Shown piece by piece: positions 56,604-64,000 of a stretch of 64,000 nt of DNA. The notes beneath the pieces are model-generated. The model searched no databases, had not been told where the DNA came from, and worked only from the letters and a program-made list of their open reading frames with translations. A program made the translations under genes and the position numbers. This DNA comes from CACIAM-69d sp001698445 (GTDB lineage: Bacteria > Cyanobacteriota > Cyanobacteriia > CACIAM-69d): positions 227,245 through 291,244 of the forward strand of contig NZ_JAZAQF010000028.1 of assembly GCF_043235035.1 (NCBI RefSeq), written 5' to 3'. Every line of letters begins with the position of its first letter. Position 1 is the first letter of the stretch.

Positions 56604-57323
56604 CTAGCGGGTTGATGGTGCTTGAGAAGTCGCTGAAGGTGCGCGATCGGGCTGGGGAAATCCCTGGCTCGATCGCGCACAAATTTTAGATAGCCCCGCT
56701 TGATATTCACAGCGAAACGCTCGCTGACACCAAGCGGCCATATTCACCTGCTCTAAACGCCCCACCTGTTGACATTGGGGACTATTCCACTGGCTGCCGA
56801 TCGCCCAAGCGCCCGCACGCCCCACATCCAAAACGGTTTTCAGCGGGTTCTCTTGATTGGCAGGCACGCCCGTTTCCGGCACGGTCACCACATCTACCCA
56901 AATACCGTGACTGCCCAGAATGAGCCGAGCCATGGCCCCGGCTCGCCATTGGTGGGAACCGGAAGTCATCAAAATCACCCGTTTTGCACCCCAACGCTGC
57001 AAAATCGGCAGACTCCAATAACAGTTCCCAAACGTGGATTGGGCGCATTGCTCCAGCCACACGCGATCGCCCTTCACACCAGCGCGATCGAACAGCGCCT
57101 TGACACAGGGAGGCTTGGAACCCCCGGAAATTAGCACCCGCTGTTGGGGATGGGCCGCCGCCCACTGAACCGCCGCCATTTCGCGCCGAATGCTGCCCCC
57201 CAAGACCCACAGCACTTCCGGCGGTCTCGAAGCCGCCACCATCAACCGGCCGCCCCACCACAGGCTCCCCAAGGCCAACAGACCAGCGGTCATCAGCCCA
57301 ATTTTTCGACGAAATGGCTGCAT
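56604..57323 (-). CDS. YdcF/SanA/ElyC-like DUF218 membrane protein
   Basis: About 239 aa from the ATG at 57323; an in-frame ATG at 57434 would overlap the upstream gene by 47 bp, so the start is uncertain. One N-terminal membrane segment (IGLMTAGLLALGSLWWGG) precedes a DUF218 core: VLWVLGGSIRREMAA, RVLISGGSKPP and VILMTSGSHQWRAGAM. The family is implicated in envelope maintenance. The final 50 residues are Ser/Gln-rich. It probably forms an operon with the upstream gene. Confidence 0.82.
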   Translation of the reverse strand: MQPFRRKIGLMTAGLLALGSLWWGGRLMVAASRPPEVLWVLGGSIRREMAAVQWAAAHPQQRVLISGGSKPPCVKALFDRAGVKGDRVWLEQCAQSTFGNCYWSLPILQRWGAKRVILMTSGSHQWRAGAMARLILGSHGIWVDVVTVPETGVPANQENPLKTVLDVGRAGAWAIGSQWNSPQCQQVGRLEQVNMAAWCQRAFRCEYQAGLSKICARSSQGFPQPDRAPSATSQAPSTR

Positions 57324-57387
57324 AGGGCGATTGAGGGGAATCTTAATGATTGAGGCGACGGAAACGATGAACTGATTAACACTCGAT

Positions 57388-58320
57388 TCAACGCTCAGCG
57401 ACACCGGGTGGCGGCAAAAACTGCGATCGACCATTGGGCAGCCGTTGACCCCGCTTGGCTCCCATGGCTAACAACTCCTGTTCAGCCCGCTGAATCACTA
57501 GGCGATCAACCGCCGCTTGATAAACCTCATTCCAGGCGTAAAACCGCACCGCCAACGTGTTGGGATCCTGGCGTAAAAAGTCCGCTGTTTCTTGGAAAAA
57601 CGGAGCCACCCGCCGATATTTTGAGGTCATGGCTGCCCAGCGACCCGCCATTTCCAGAGAAGCCACGGTGGCCGGGATGTCATTCAGCAACAGGTATTGA
57701 TCAAACGCCTTGAAGCGCCAAACCCAAAAGGCATCGGGTTGGTGCTTGGGATCCAGCACATCGGTCATGCGGGTCATGAGGGCCACAGATTTTTCCGGCT
57801 TGCCCGCATAGTACGCCACACCTGCCGAAATGAAAGGAGCCAACGTGGTGAATCGGGGATCCCGCAGGGTCATCAGCTCAAAGTAATCTTCATTGGCGGT
57901 GTAGCCCGTGGCCTGGCGAACTTCCGTGTCTCCGAAATATTGCAAATAGCTTAAAAACGCCCAATTGGCCAGTAAATTATCAAACCCAAGGCTGGGCATT
58001 CGGGCCGCCAATTGCAATTGTGTACGGGTGCGATCCTGAGCCAAAACGGGATCTTCCAATCCCTGGGGAGCGCGTTTGATGGTGGCTTGTTGCAGGAGGA
58101 CGATTCCCCCGATCGCGATCAGGGCGATCGCCCCATTGGTGAAGTGGCCTAACCATTGCAGCCGCCGGAGCGATCGGCTCAGGGCTGCGGTTGATGTTGT
58201 TGATGTTGTTGATGTTGTGGTTGATGCGGGCGAACTGGATAGGGTCGATGAAGGGGATGGGGTCGATCGAGCAACCTGGGGGGATGGCGATTCGGGGGGC
58301 TGAGTACGTTTCCAAATCAT
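57388..58320 (-). CDS. Conserved cyanobacterial membrane protein, function unknown
   Basis: About 310 aa from the ATG at 58320. An N-terminal Ser/Thr/Pro-rich cytoplasmic segment contains repeated TTS units encoded by a 9-bp slippage repeat (58193-58225). One membrane span (NGAIALIAIGGIVLLQQATI) is followed by a helical domain (about 110-290) with FDNLLANWAFLSYLQYFGD. Nothing identifies an activity. Confidence 0.65.
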   Translation of the reverse strand: MIWKRTQPPESPSPQVARSTPSPSSTLSSSPASTTTSTTSTTSTAALSRSLRRLQWLGHFTNGAIALIAIGGIVLLQQATIKRAPQGLEDPVLAQDRTRTQLQLAARMPSLGFDNLLANWAFLSYLQYFGDTEVRQATGYTANEDYFELMTLRDPRFTTLAPFISAGVAYYAGKPEKSVALMTRMTDVLDPKHQPDAFWVWRFKAFDQYLLLNDIPATVASLEMAGRWAAMTSKYRRVAPFFQETADFLRQDPNTLAVRFYAWNEVYQAAVDRLVIQRAEQELLAMGAKRGQRLPNGRSQFLPPPGVAER

Positions 58321-58510
58321 GGTCAACTGCCCGTTAGAGATCCATGCGGGATTGAATGTGGCGATTCGATCGGTGTCTGGAGTCACCCACGGTTCCCGAT
58401 CGGCGCTCTATGATGAATAGCAATCATCTATCAGCCATCCTGCCATAACTCCCAAAATTGCTGGGTGCTGGTTTTGTATTCCCTTGATTTCATTCAAAAA
58501 CGTTGGCCGT

Positions 58511-59893
58511 ATGCCCCAGGTTGATCCCAAATCTATGCCCGCTGTCTCGTCGGTTTCGCGTCATTGGTTTGATTGGCGGCGATCGCCCAAGAGCCTGGGC
58601 GTAAAGGTGGCGATCGCGGCGGCCAGCGTTGCCCTGCTTCATCCAGCCCTGAGTTTGCCGGCCTTCAGCCAAGACCGGGAACCGCCCGCCCCGGAACCCG
58701 GCCAATTCCAAGACAGCCCCAAGCAAATCGTGGATGAAGCTTGGCAAATCATCAACCGTGAATATGTGGATGGGCAGTTTAACCAAAATGATTGGCAAGC
58801 CATCCGCCAAGACCTCCTGAGCCGCCAATATACGTCGCGGGATGAAGCTTACGAAGCCCTGCGCAAGGCGATTAAGCTGCTGAATGATCCCTACACGCGC
58901 TTCATGACTCCTGAGCAGTTTGAGGAGCTGACCAACCAAACGGCCGGCGAGCTGTCTGGGATTGGGATTCGGATGGGGGTAGATGACAAGACGAAGCACT
59001 TGCAAGTGGTGGAGCCAATGCCCAACTCACCGGCCGCTCGGGCTGGTTTGAAGGCGGGAGATCTGATTTTGACGATCGATGGGCAAGCCACCAAGGACAT
59101 GTCTCCCGACAAGGCTTCCAGCTTGATTCGGGGCCAGGCGGGCACGGCGGTGAAGCTGGAAATTCAGCGGGCGGGCGGTGCGCCGTTTTCGGTGTCCTTA
59201 ACCCGCGCCCGGATTGAAGTGCCGATCGTTCGATCGAGCCTGCAAACGGAATCGGGCATTCGGGTAGGCTATATTCGCCTCAATGAGTTCAGCGCCCATG
59301 CGGCCGAACAGATGGAGCGGGCGATCGAGGATTTGAAAGGCAAGCAGGCCGAAGCGTTTGTCTTGGATCTGCGCGGCAATCCGGGCGGTCTCTTGAACGC
59401 CAGCATTGAGATTGCACGCATGTGGCTCGATGCCGGCAGCATTGTTAGCACGACCGATCGCGCAGGAAACAGCCAAGCCGCCCGGGCTAACCGCACATCT
59501 CTCACGAACTTGCCGCTGGCGGTGTTGGTGGACGGCAATTCCGCCAGCGCCAGCGAAATTTTGACCGGAGCGCTGAAGGATAACCGCCGGGCGCTCGTGG
59601 TGGGAAGCCAAACCTTTGGCAAGGCCCTGGTTCAATCGGTGCATAGCTTGGGTGATGGTTCGGGTTTAGCCGTCACGATCGCCCATTACTACACCCCCGC
59701 TGGCACGGACATTAACAAAACCGGCATCAGCCCCGATGTGGAAATCAAGCTATCGGATGAGCAGGAATATTATCTGTTCTCCAATGGCGGGCGGCTGTTG
59801 GCCACCGAGAGCGATCCCCAATACACGCGGGCTGTGACCATGCTTCGGAATCGGATCGCGGCCAATAATAATGTGGCCCCGCTGCCCCAGTAG
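58511..59893 (+). CDS. ctpA: C-terminal processing peptidase (S41 family, CtpA-like)
   Basis: 460 aa from the ATG at 58511. A signal peptide (VAIAAASVALLHPALSLPAFS) should export it to the lumen or periplasm. A PDZ domain (about 120-205; ELSGIGIRMGVDDKT, PAARAGLKAGDLILTIDG) precedes the protease core, with catalytic Ser in VDGNSASASEIL and Lys in SQTFGKALVQSV. In cyanobacteria CtpA trims the D1 precursor; CtpB and CtpC paralogues exist, so which one this is cannot be told. Confidence 0.93.
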   Translation: MPQVDPKSMPAVSSVSRHWFDWRRSPKSLGVKVAIAAASVALLHPALSLPAFSQDREPPAPEPGQFQDSPKQIVDEAWQIINREYVDGQFNQNDWQAIRQDLLSRQYTSRDEAYEALRKAIKLLNDPYTRFMTPEQFEELTNQTAGELSGIGIRMGVDDKTKHLQVVEPMPNSPAARAGLKAGDLILTIDGQATKDMSPDKASSLIRGQAGTAVKLEIQRAGGAPFSVSLTRARIEVPIVRSSLQTESGIRVGYIRLNEFSAHAAEQMERAIEDLKGKQAEAFVLDLRGNPGGLLNASIEIARMWLDAGSIVSTTDRAGNSQAARANRTSLTNLPLAVLVDGNSASASEILTGALKDNRRALVVGSQTFGKALVQSVHSLGDGSGLAVTIAHYYTPAGTDINKTGISPDVEIKLSDEQEYYLFSNGGRLLATESDPQYTRAVTMLRNRIAANNNVAPLPQ

Positions 59894-59958
59894 GGACAAA
59901 CTCAGTAGGGACAAAATATCCCCAACTTGAACCCATCAATCAACGCTAACCATGGCTA

Positions 59959-59982
59959 GACAAGGGGCTTAAGCCCCTTGTC
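59959..59982. repeat. Dispersed palindrome, copy 7
   Basis: The 20-bp core CAAGGGGCTTAAGCCCCTTG (59961-59980) is perfect, and flanking GA and TC extend the palindrome to 24 bp. It lies between the convergent ctpA and purH genes. Confidence 0.85.
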
Positions 59983-60061
59983 TCCGATGATGCAGTCAGC
60001 GAGTGATGCAGTCAGCGATCGGCCGGACTTGGGAATGGCTTCGGAGCAGACTGCACAACCG

Positions 60062-61645
60062 TTAGTGCAGGAAGTGGCGGCGATCGGTCATCAGCATCAC
60101 CAAACCCAGTTCATTGGCCGCTTTGATCGAGTCTTCATCGCGCACGCTGCCACCGGGCTGGACGATCGCCCCGATGCCCGCCGCCGCCGCCGTCCGCACT
60201 GAGTCATCAAAGGGAAAGAACCCATCGCTGGCCAAAACAGCGCCCGGGGCTTGGTCGCCCGCTTGGTTGAGGGCGATCGCCACGGAACCCACGCGATTCA
60301 TTTGGCCGGCACCGATCCCCAGGGTCGATCGGTTGCTGGTCACCACGATCGCATTGGACTTCACATGCTTCACCACCCGCCAGGCAAAGGCCAACTCTGC
60401 GAGCTGATCCGCCGTTGGTTGCTTTTCCGTCACCACGCGCCAGGTGTTTGGGTCGCTGGGTTCGTCGTCGGCCGCTTGGAGCAAAAAGCCGCCCGCGATC
60501 GTCTTCACCGTGGCCGCCGGCCCCGCCAACAGATTCGGCAGCACCAAGACTCGCAGATTTTGTTTTTTCTGCAACAAGGTGCGGGCTGCTTCATCACAGC
60601 CAGGAGCCACAATGCATTCCAGGAAGGTTTCCGTGAGCGCGGCGGCCGTTTCCGCGTCGATCGGGCGGTTCAGGGCCACGATGCCGCCAAAGGCTGACAC
60701 CGAATCCGCTTCCAAGGCCTTGCGATAGGCCTCCAACAGGGGCGCATCAGCCGACGATCCCAGCGCCACACCACAGGGATTGTTGTGTTTCAAAATAGCC
60801 GCCGCCGGGGGAGCATCGGCGGCCACAAATTCCGCAATCAGGCTCCGAGCAGACTCCAGATCCACCAAGTTGTTGTAACTCAGTTCTTTGCCTTGGAGTT
60901 GTTCCGCAGCCGCCCAACCGCTGGGGGTGGAGCCGCTGCGATACCAAGCGGCGCTTTGGTGGGGATTTTCGCCATAGCGCAGGCTTTGCACCCGCGTACC
61001 CGCGATCGCCCATTCCACTGGCGTTGCCAAGGCAGGTCGATCCAAGTCGGCGGGATTATCGGCCTGTTGGCTCAGGTAAGTGGCGATCGCGCTGTCATAG
61101 GTGGACGTGTGCCAAAAGGCTTCGCGGGCGCACTGTAACCGGAATTCCAAGGATGGTGTGCCATTGCTGCTCAGCTCATGTAAGTAGCGATCGTATTGAG
61201 CTGGGTTGCACAGCACCGTTACGCGGCTGTGGTTTTTGGCAGCGGCGCGGATCATGGCGGGGCCGCCGATATCAATTTGCTCGATCGCCTCCGGCAGCGT
61301 CACCCCTTCCCGGGCGATCGTCTGCTCAAAGGGGTAAAGATTCACCACCACCAAATCGATCGCGGGGATCGCATTGGCAGCCAAATCAGCGCGATCGCCC
61401 TCCAAATCGGTGCGGGCCAAAATTCCCCCATGCACACGCGGGTGGAGTGTCTTGACCCGGCCGCCCAAAATTTCCGGGAAGCCTGTATAGTCCGAAACCT
61501 TGGTCACGGGGAGTCCTGCGGCTTTGATGGCATTAGCCGTGCCACCGCTGCTGACCAGGGTAAAGCCGAACCGTTCCACCAGTTGGCGAGCCAGTTCGAT
61601 TAGACCAGTTTTGTCAGAAACACTAAGCAGGGCTGTCCGCGTCAT
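60062..61645 (-). CDS. purH: Bifunctional AICAR transformylase / IMP cyclohydrolase
   Basis: 527 aa, normal length. The N-terminal IMP cyclohydrolase domain (ALLSVSDKTGLIELA, RVKTLHPRVHGGIL, about 1-200) is followed by the AICAR transformylase domain with ILKHNNPCGVALG (catalytic Lys-His) and FFPFDDSVRTAAAAG. It does the last two steps of IMP synthesis in the cytoplasm. It is divergent from an esterase gene with 56 bp between starts. Confidence 0.97.
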   Translation of the reverse strand: MTRTALLSVSDKTGLIELARQLVERFGFTLVSSGGTANAIKAAGLPVTKVSDYTGFPEILGGRVKTLHPRVHGGILARTDLEGDRADLAANAIPAIDLVVVNLYPFEQTIAREGVTLPEAIEQIDIGGPAMIRAAAKNHSRVTVLCNPAQYDRYLHELSSNGTPSLEFRLQCAREAFWHTSTYDSAIATYLSQQADNPADLDRPALATPVEWAIAGTRVQSLRYGENPHQSAAWYRSGSTPSGWAAAEQLQGKELSYNNLVDLESARSLIAEFVAADAPPAAAILKHNNPCGVALGSSADAPLLEAYRKALEADSVSAFGGIVALNRPIDAETAAALTETFLECIVAPGCDEAARTLLQKKQNLRVLVLPNLLAGPAATVKTIAGGFLLQAADDEPSDPNTWRVVTEKQPTADQLAELAFAWRVVKHVKSNAIVVTSNRSTLGIGAGQMNRVGSVAIALNQAGDQAPGAVLASDGFFPFDDSVRTAAAAGIGAIVQPGGSVRDEDSIKAANELGLVMLMTDRRHFLH

Positions 61646-61701
61646 GGAAGAGTCCGTTAGGATTGAGGCTTAACGGGTTCATTCTACCGAGGAGTTGTCG
61701 C

Positions 61702-62337
61702 GTGGCTTTATTAGAGGCGATCGCGATTTCCCCCGAGGCGAACCGCACACCAGCGGCAATGCTGGTCGCGCTTCATGGTTGGGGGGCAAATGCAAATGAT
61801 GTGGCCGCGTTGGCTCCGTTACTGAACTTGCCAGATTGGCAGATGGAATTTCCCCAAGCCCCCATGGCCTATCCCTACTCCAATGAAGGGCGCATGTGGT
61901 ACGACTTGGAATCGTCCGATTATCCAGGCTTGCAGGCCAGCCGAGACCAGCTCCAAAACTGGCTGTTGGCCACCACGAAGCGATCGGGTATACCGCTCGA
62001 TCGAACCATCCTTTGTGGATTTTCCCAAGGTGGAGCCATGGCCCTAGACGTGGGGTTAGCGCTACCCCTAGCCGGCGTTGCTTCCCTCAGCGGCTATTTT
62101 CACACCCTGCCGCAAGTCAGCTCCCTCAAACAGGGGCCCCAAGTGCTGGTGACCCACGGCCGCCAAGATCTCGTCGTTCCAATCCAAGCCGCCTGGCAAG
62201 TGCGCGACGATCTCCAAGCCCGCGATGCCACGGTCACCTATTTGGAACTCGATGGGGGCCATGAAATCCAAATGAGCCAAATTTCCGCCCTGCGCACCTT
62301 CTCCCTCGCCTGCATTTCAGCATCCTGCCCAAAATAA
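61702..62337 (+). CDS. Alpha/beta-hydrolase serine esterase (carboxylesterase/phospholipase type)
   Basis: 211 aa from the GTG at 61702, with AGGAG 7 nt upstream; the frame opens to 61663, inside the purH promoter region. The nucleophile elbow is ILCGFSQGGAMALDV, the Asp is in HGRQDLVVP and the His in ELDGGHEIQM, with the oxyanion region LVALHGWGANAND. This is the YpfH/carboxylesterase-type family acting on small esters or lysophospholipids. The substrate is not predictable. Confidence 0.88.
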   Translation: MALLEAIAISPEANRTPAAMLVALHGWGANANDVAALAPLLNLPDWQMEFPQAPMAYPYSNEGRMWYDLESSDYPGLQASRDQLQNWLLATTKRSGIPLDRTILCGFSQGGAMALDVGLALPLAGVASLSGYFHTLPQVSSLKQGPQVLVTHGRQDLVVPIQAAWQVRDDLQARDATVTYLELDGGHEIQMSQISALRTFSLACISASCPK

Positions 62338-62527
62338 TGATGGTTTAAGCAAGCATGGCCGATCGTTCAAGCCAGCATTGCTGAGGATTCAAGACCGCAT
62401 GACGAACCTTTCAAGATCATTGCGGAACTTTACGGTTTGTCCCCAGAAGGATTGCAGATTCACGAAGACTGATAATTTCGCTACAGAGTCCTGCTATTCT
62501 GAACATCCAGATCGCAAGATTCGCATC

Positions 62528-62609
62528 CCGGGCCGTGATTAGGATGACCTGAACGCCTGATCGTTACTCCGGGCCGTGATTAGGATGACCTGAACGCCTA
62601 ATCGTTAAA
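62528..62609. repeat. 41-bp tandem duplication
   Basis: Two copies of a 41-bp unit (62528-62568 and 62569-62609) starting CCGGGCCGTGATTAGGATGA. They differ at a few positions near the end. It lies upstream of the peroxiredoxin leader element. Confidence 0.9.
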
Positions 62610-62838
62610 GCGCTTCATTAATTTTCCAGCAGTACAAGCCCCAGCTACAGCGGAGCTGCCAAGCCGAATCAACCGCATTTGTCGCCTGGAATTCCGCTGG
62701 CGGGCCTGTTGGGTGAAAAAGATCGAAAATCCGGTCGGAAAACTGGGGTTTCGTGGCATCATGATCTGCGGGCGCTCTCCCCTCTAGCCCCCCAGACCCA
62801 TCAGCCCGCAAATTCACTCCTGACTGGTTTGATGCATC

Positions 62839-62926
62839 GTCGCGGGCGGGCAGTCCGAGACTTTAAACGGACGTGGAGGCCAGCGTCAGACTGGTTCGCC
62901 AGTGGTGGCCTGTGAAGCGTCAACCC
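62839..62926 (+). promoter_or_regulatory. Shared 88-bp leader element, peroxiredoxin copy (candidate cis-RNA)
   Basis: Partner of 49443-49530 upstream of gap2: same length, same orientation relative to the gene, 72/88 identical positions. It ends 107 bp before the peroxiredoxin start. GTCCG...CGGAC, GACGT-8nt-GCGTC and CTGG-TTCG-CCAG can pair in order, giving a multi-hairpin RNA. Confidence 0.7.
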
Positions 62927-62965
62927 CATTCAGCGACCTCGACCCGATTCGCTGGGTTCAGGCGC

Positions 62966-62982
62966 GGTGAGGAATCCTCACC
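62966..62982 (+). promoter_or_regulatory. Hairpin between the leader element and the peroxiredoxin gene
   Basis: GGTGAGG-AAT-CCTCACC forms a perfect 7-bp stem, followed by CTTTGG, 51 bp before the ATG. It is placed where an expression-platform hairpin would be if the upstream element is a riboregulator. Confidence 0.5.
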
Positions 62983-63033
62983 CTTTGGGGCGAGGAGGAT
63001 GTCAATCAATTAATCATTGACCAACGAAGAATC

Positions 63034-63675
63034 ATGACTCTCAGACTTGGCGATACCGTCCCTAATTTCACGCAGGCTTCCACCCACGGCTCGATCGACT
63101 TCTACACTTGGGCTGGTGATAGCTGGGTAGTGCTGTTTTCGCACCCGGCGGACTATACCCCCGTGTGCACCACCGAGCTGGGCCGCGTTGCCCAACTGAA
63201 GGATGAATTTGACAAGCGTAATGTGAAGGCGCTGGCCCTGAGCGTTGACAGTGTGGATTCGCACCATGGCTGGACGGCCGACATTGAAGAAACCCAAAGC
63301 ACGACGCTGAATTACCCGATTCTGGCCGACGAAGATAAGAAGGTGTCGGAACTGTACGGGATGATTCACCCCAATTCCAGCACCGGTAACACCCTGACGG
63401 TGCGATCGGTCTTCATCATCGATCCCAACAAAAAGCTGCGTTTGACGATCACCTATCCCGCCAGCACTGGCCGCAACTTTGATGAGCTGTTGCGTGTGAT
63501 TGATTCGCTGCAACTGACCGATAACTACAGTGTGGCTACGCCCGCTGACTGGACAGATGGTGGCGATTGCGTGGTGGTTCCCTCGATCCCCACCGAGGAA
63601 GCTCGCCAGAAATTCCCCAAGGGCGTGACGGAAATCAAGCCTTACCTGCGCATGACTCCCCAGCCCAACAAGTAA
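63034..63675 (+). CDS. 1-Cys peroxiredoxin (Prx6 type)
   Basis: 213 aa. The peroxidatic Cys45 lies in HPADYTPVCTTELG, and the C-terminal half (SIPTEEARQKFPKGVTEIK) is the Prx6 extension; no resolving Cys of the 2-Cys class is seen. It reduces peroxides in the cytoplasm. It has a long leader with a structured element and a strong terminator 105 bp after the stop. Confidence 0.94.
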   Translation: MTLRLGDTVPNFTQASTHGSIDFYTWAGDSWVVLFSHPADYTPVCTTELGRVAQLKDEFDKRNVKALALSVDSVDSHHGWTADIEETQSTTLNYPILADEDKKVSELYGMIHPNSSTGNTLTVRSVFIIDPNKKLRLTITYPASTGRNFDELLRVIDSLQLTDNYSVATPADWTDGGDCVVVPSIPTEEARQKFPKGVTEIKPYLRMTPQPNK

Positions 63676-63780
63676 TTTCGATCAGTTTTTAATCTCCAGT
63701 GGTTTTTAATTTCAAGCTGAATCCTTGAGCTTGGGGTTAGGGCCACCTGGCGGTTAGCAACATCAACAACATCAACAAAT

Positions 63781-63818
63781 AGCCCCCCGATCGCCCTGGT
63801 GTGATCGGGGGGCTATTT
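63781..63818 (+). terminator. Intrinsic terminator of the peroxiredoxin gene
   Basis: A perfect 12-bp stem (AGCCCCCCGATC with GATCGGGGGGCT), a 10-nt loop and a following ATTTT. Confidence 0.92.
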
Positions 63819-63874
63819 TATTAGCCTGGTGTATTGGTTTGGTGTATGGGGCTGTTGTGTTGGGCTGTATCAAT

Positions 63875-64000
63875 AGACCTCTTGCACGAATCAAATTGGA
63901 TGTGTTGCCTGGTAGTTGAGCAACCCGGCCAGCAGATGAAGCCTCAAGCCAAAACGGCGACGACGATTGCGATAGCGTCCTGAGAAGATCCGAAATCGCT
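63875..64000 (-). mobile_element. Right end of an IS5-family insertion sequence, cut by the window
   Basis: AGACCTCTTGCA at 63875-63886 resembles the terminal repeat of IS5-group elements, and a transposase C-terminus starts 16 bp inside it. The boundary is put at 63874/63875 by this motif. The rest lies outside the window. Confidence 0.65.
63891..64000 (-). CDS. IS5-family transposase, C-terminal end (partial)
   Basis: The last 36 codons read RFRIFSGRYRNRRRRFGLRL and end in LLNYQATHPI with a TGA stop. The RYRNRRRRFGLR block is the standard C-terminus of IS5-family DDE transposases (the DDE Glu usually lies just upstream, outside the window). The frame is intact here. Confidence 0.85.
   Translation of the reverse strand, partial: RFRIFSGRYRNRRRRFGLRLHLLAGLLNYQATHPI

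Noticed and set aside
62341..62472. In-frame open stretch of about 43 codons after the esterase stop (ends SPEGLQIHED)
   Set aside because: It follows two consecutive stops (TAA TGA) and has no start codon; probably chance, or an old tail at most.

Overview
The window is a piece of a cyanobacterial chromosome. The octamer GCGATCGC and its core CGATCG (the HIP1 palindrome) are scattered everywhere, and the gene content is cyanobacterial: Calvin-type gap2, ferredoxin-dependent sulfite reductase, Mg-protoporphyrin ester cyclase, heme oxygenase, hemN, speA, a TIGR04376 protein, and a 2-oxoglutarate decarboxylase/succinate-semialdehyde dehydrogenase pair that in cyanobacteria closes the TCA cycle. 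I cannot name the genus with confidence. No rRNA or tRNA gene was recognised.

Layout: (1) 1-8.1 kb: a cut-off PD-(D/E)XK-like protein, a cystine-lyase-like PLP enzyme, a CPA1 antiporter overlapping tail-to-tail with a TrkA-type RCK protein, a Zur-box-controlled ZnuA, a short-chain dehydrogenase and a TIGR04376 coiled-coil protein. (2) 8.1-17.3 kb: a complete type I-C CRISPR-Cas system on the minus strand (cas3-cas5c-cas8c-cas7-cas4-cas1-cas2, then 10 identical 37-bp repeats and 9 spacers). It has a probable internal cas11c start inside cas8c and a strong hairpin between the interference and adaptation genes. (3) 17.3-18.8 kb: IS5-type and other gene debris, then a YiiX-like hydrolase. (4) 18.9-35.4 kb: a PilP-like membrane protein, pepA beside a 15-bp minisatellite, two small or methyltransferase genes, malic enzyme, an alpha-E protein, a TPR-glycosyltransferase, the 2-OGDC/SSADH pair, a pentapeptide-TPR-CHAT protein and a small conserved protein. 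(5) 35.5-49.3 kb: speA, ndk, a retropepsin-like lipoprotein, carA, the acsF / ho-hemN tetrapyrrole cluster (the layout known as the low-oxygen set in Synechocystis), a small HTH-like protein, a methyltransferase and gap2. (6) 50-64 kb: murC-murB, a GT4 glycosyltransferase, sir, a YdcF-like and a conserved membrane protein, a C-terminal processing protease, purH, an esterase, a 1-Cys peroxiredoxin and the end of an IS5-family element at the right edge.

Three non-coding signals stand out. An 88-bp element occurs upstream of both gap2 and the peroxiredoxin gene (72/88 identical by hand, no gaps, with a wobble-compensated stem), a candidate cis-acting RNA. A dispersed palindrome (CAAGGGGCTTAAGCCCCTTG type) has seven copies, six of them between convergent genes, where it probably works as a two-way terminator. 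Many intergenic stretches carry short tandem repeats of 10-41 bp, a sign of frequent slippage. Start codons were chosen from Shine-Dalgarno spacing where possible. All identifications come from reading the sequence by eye, not from database searches.
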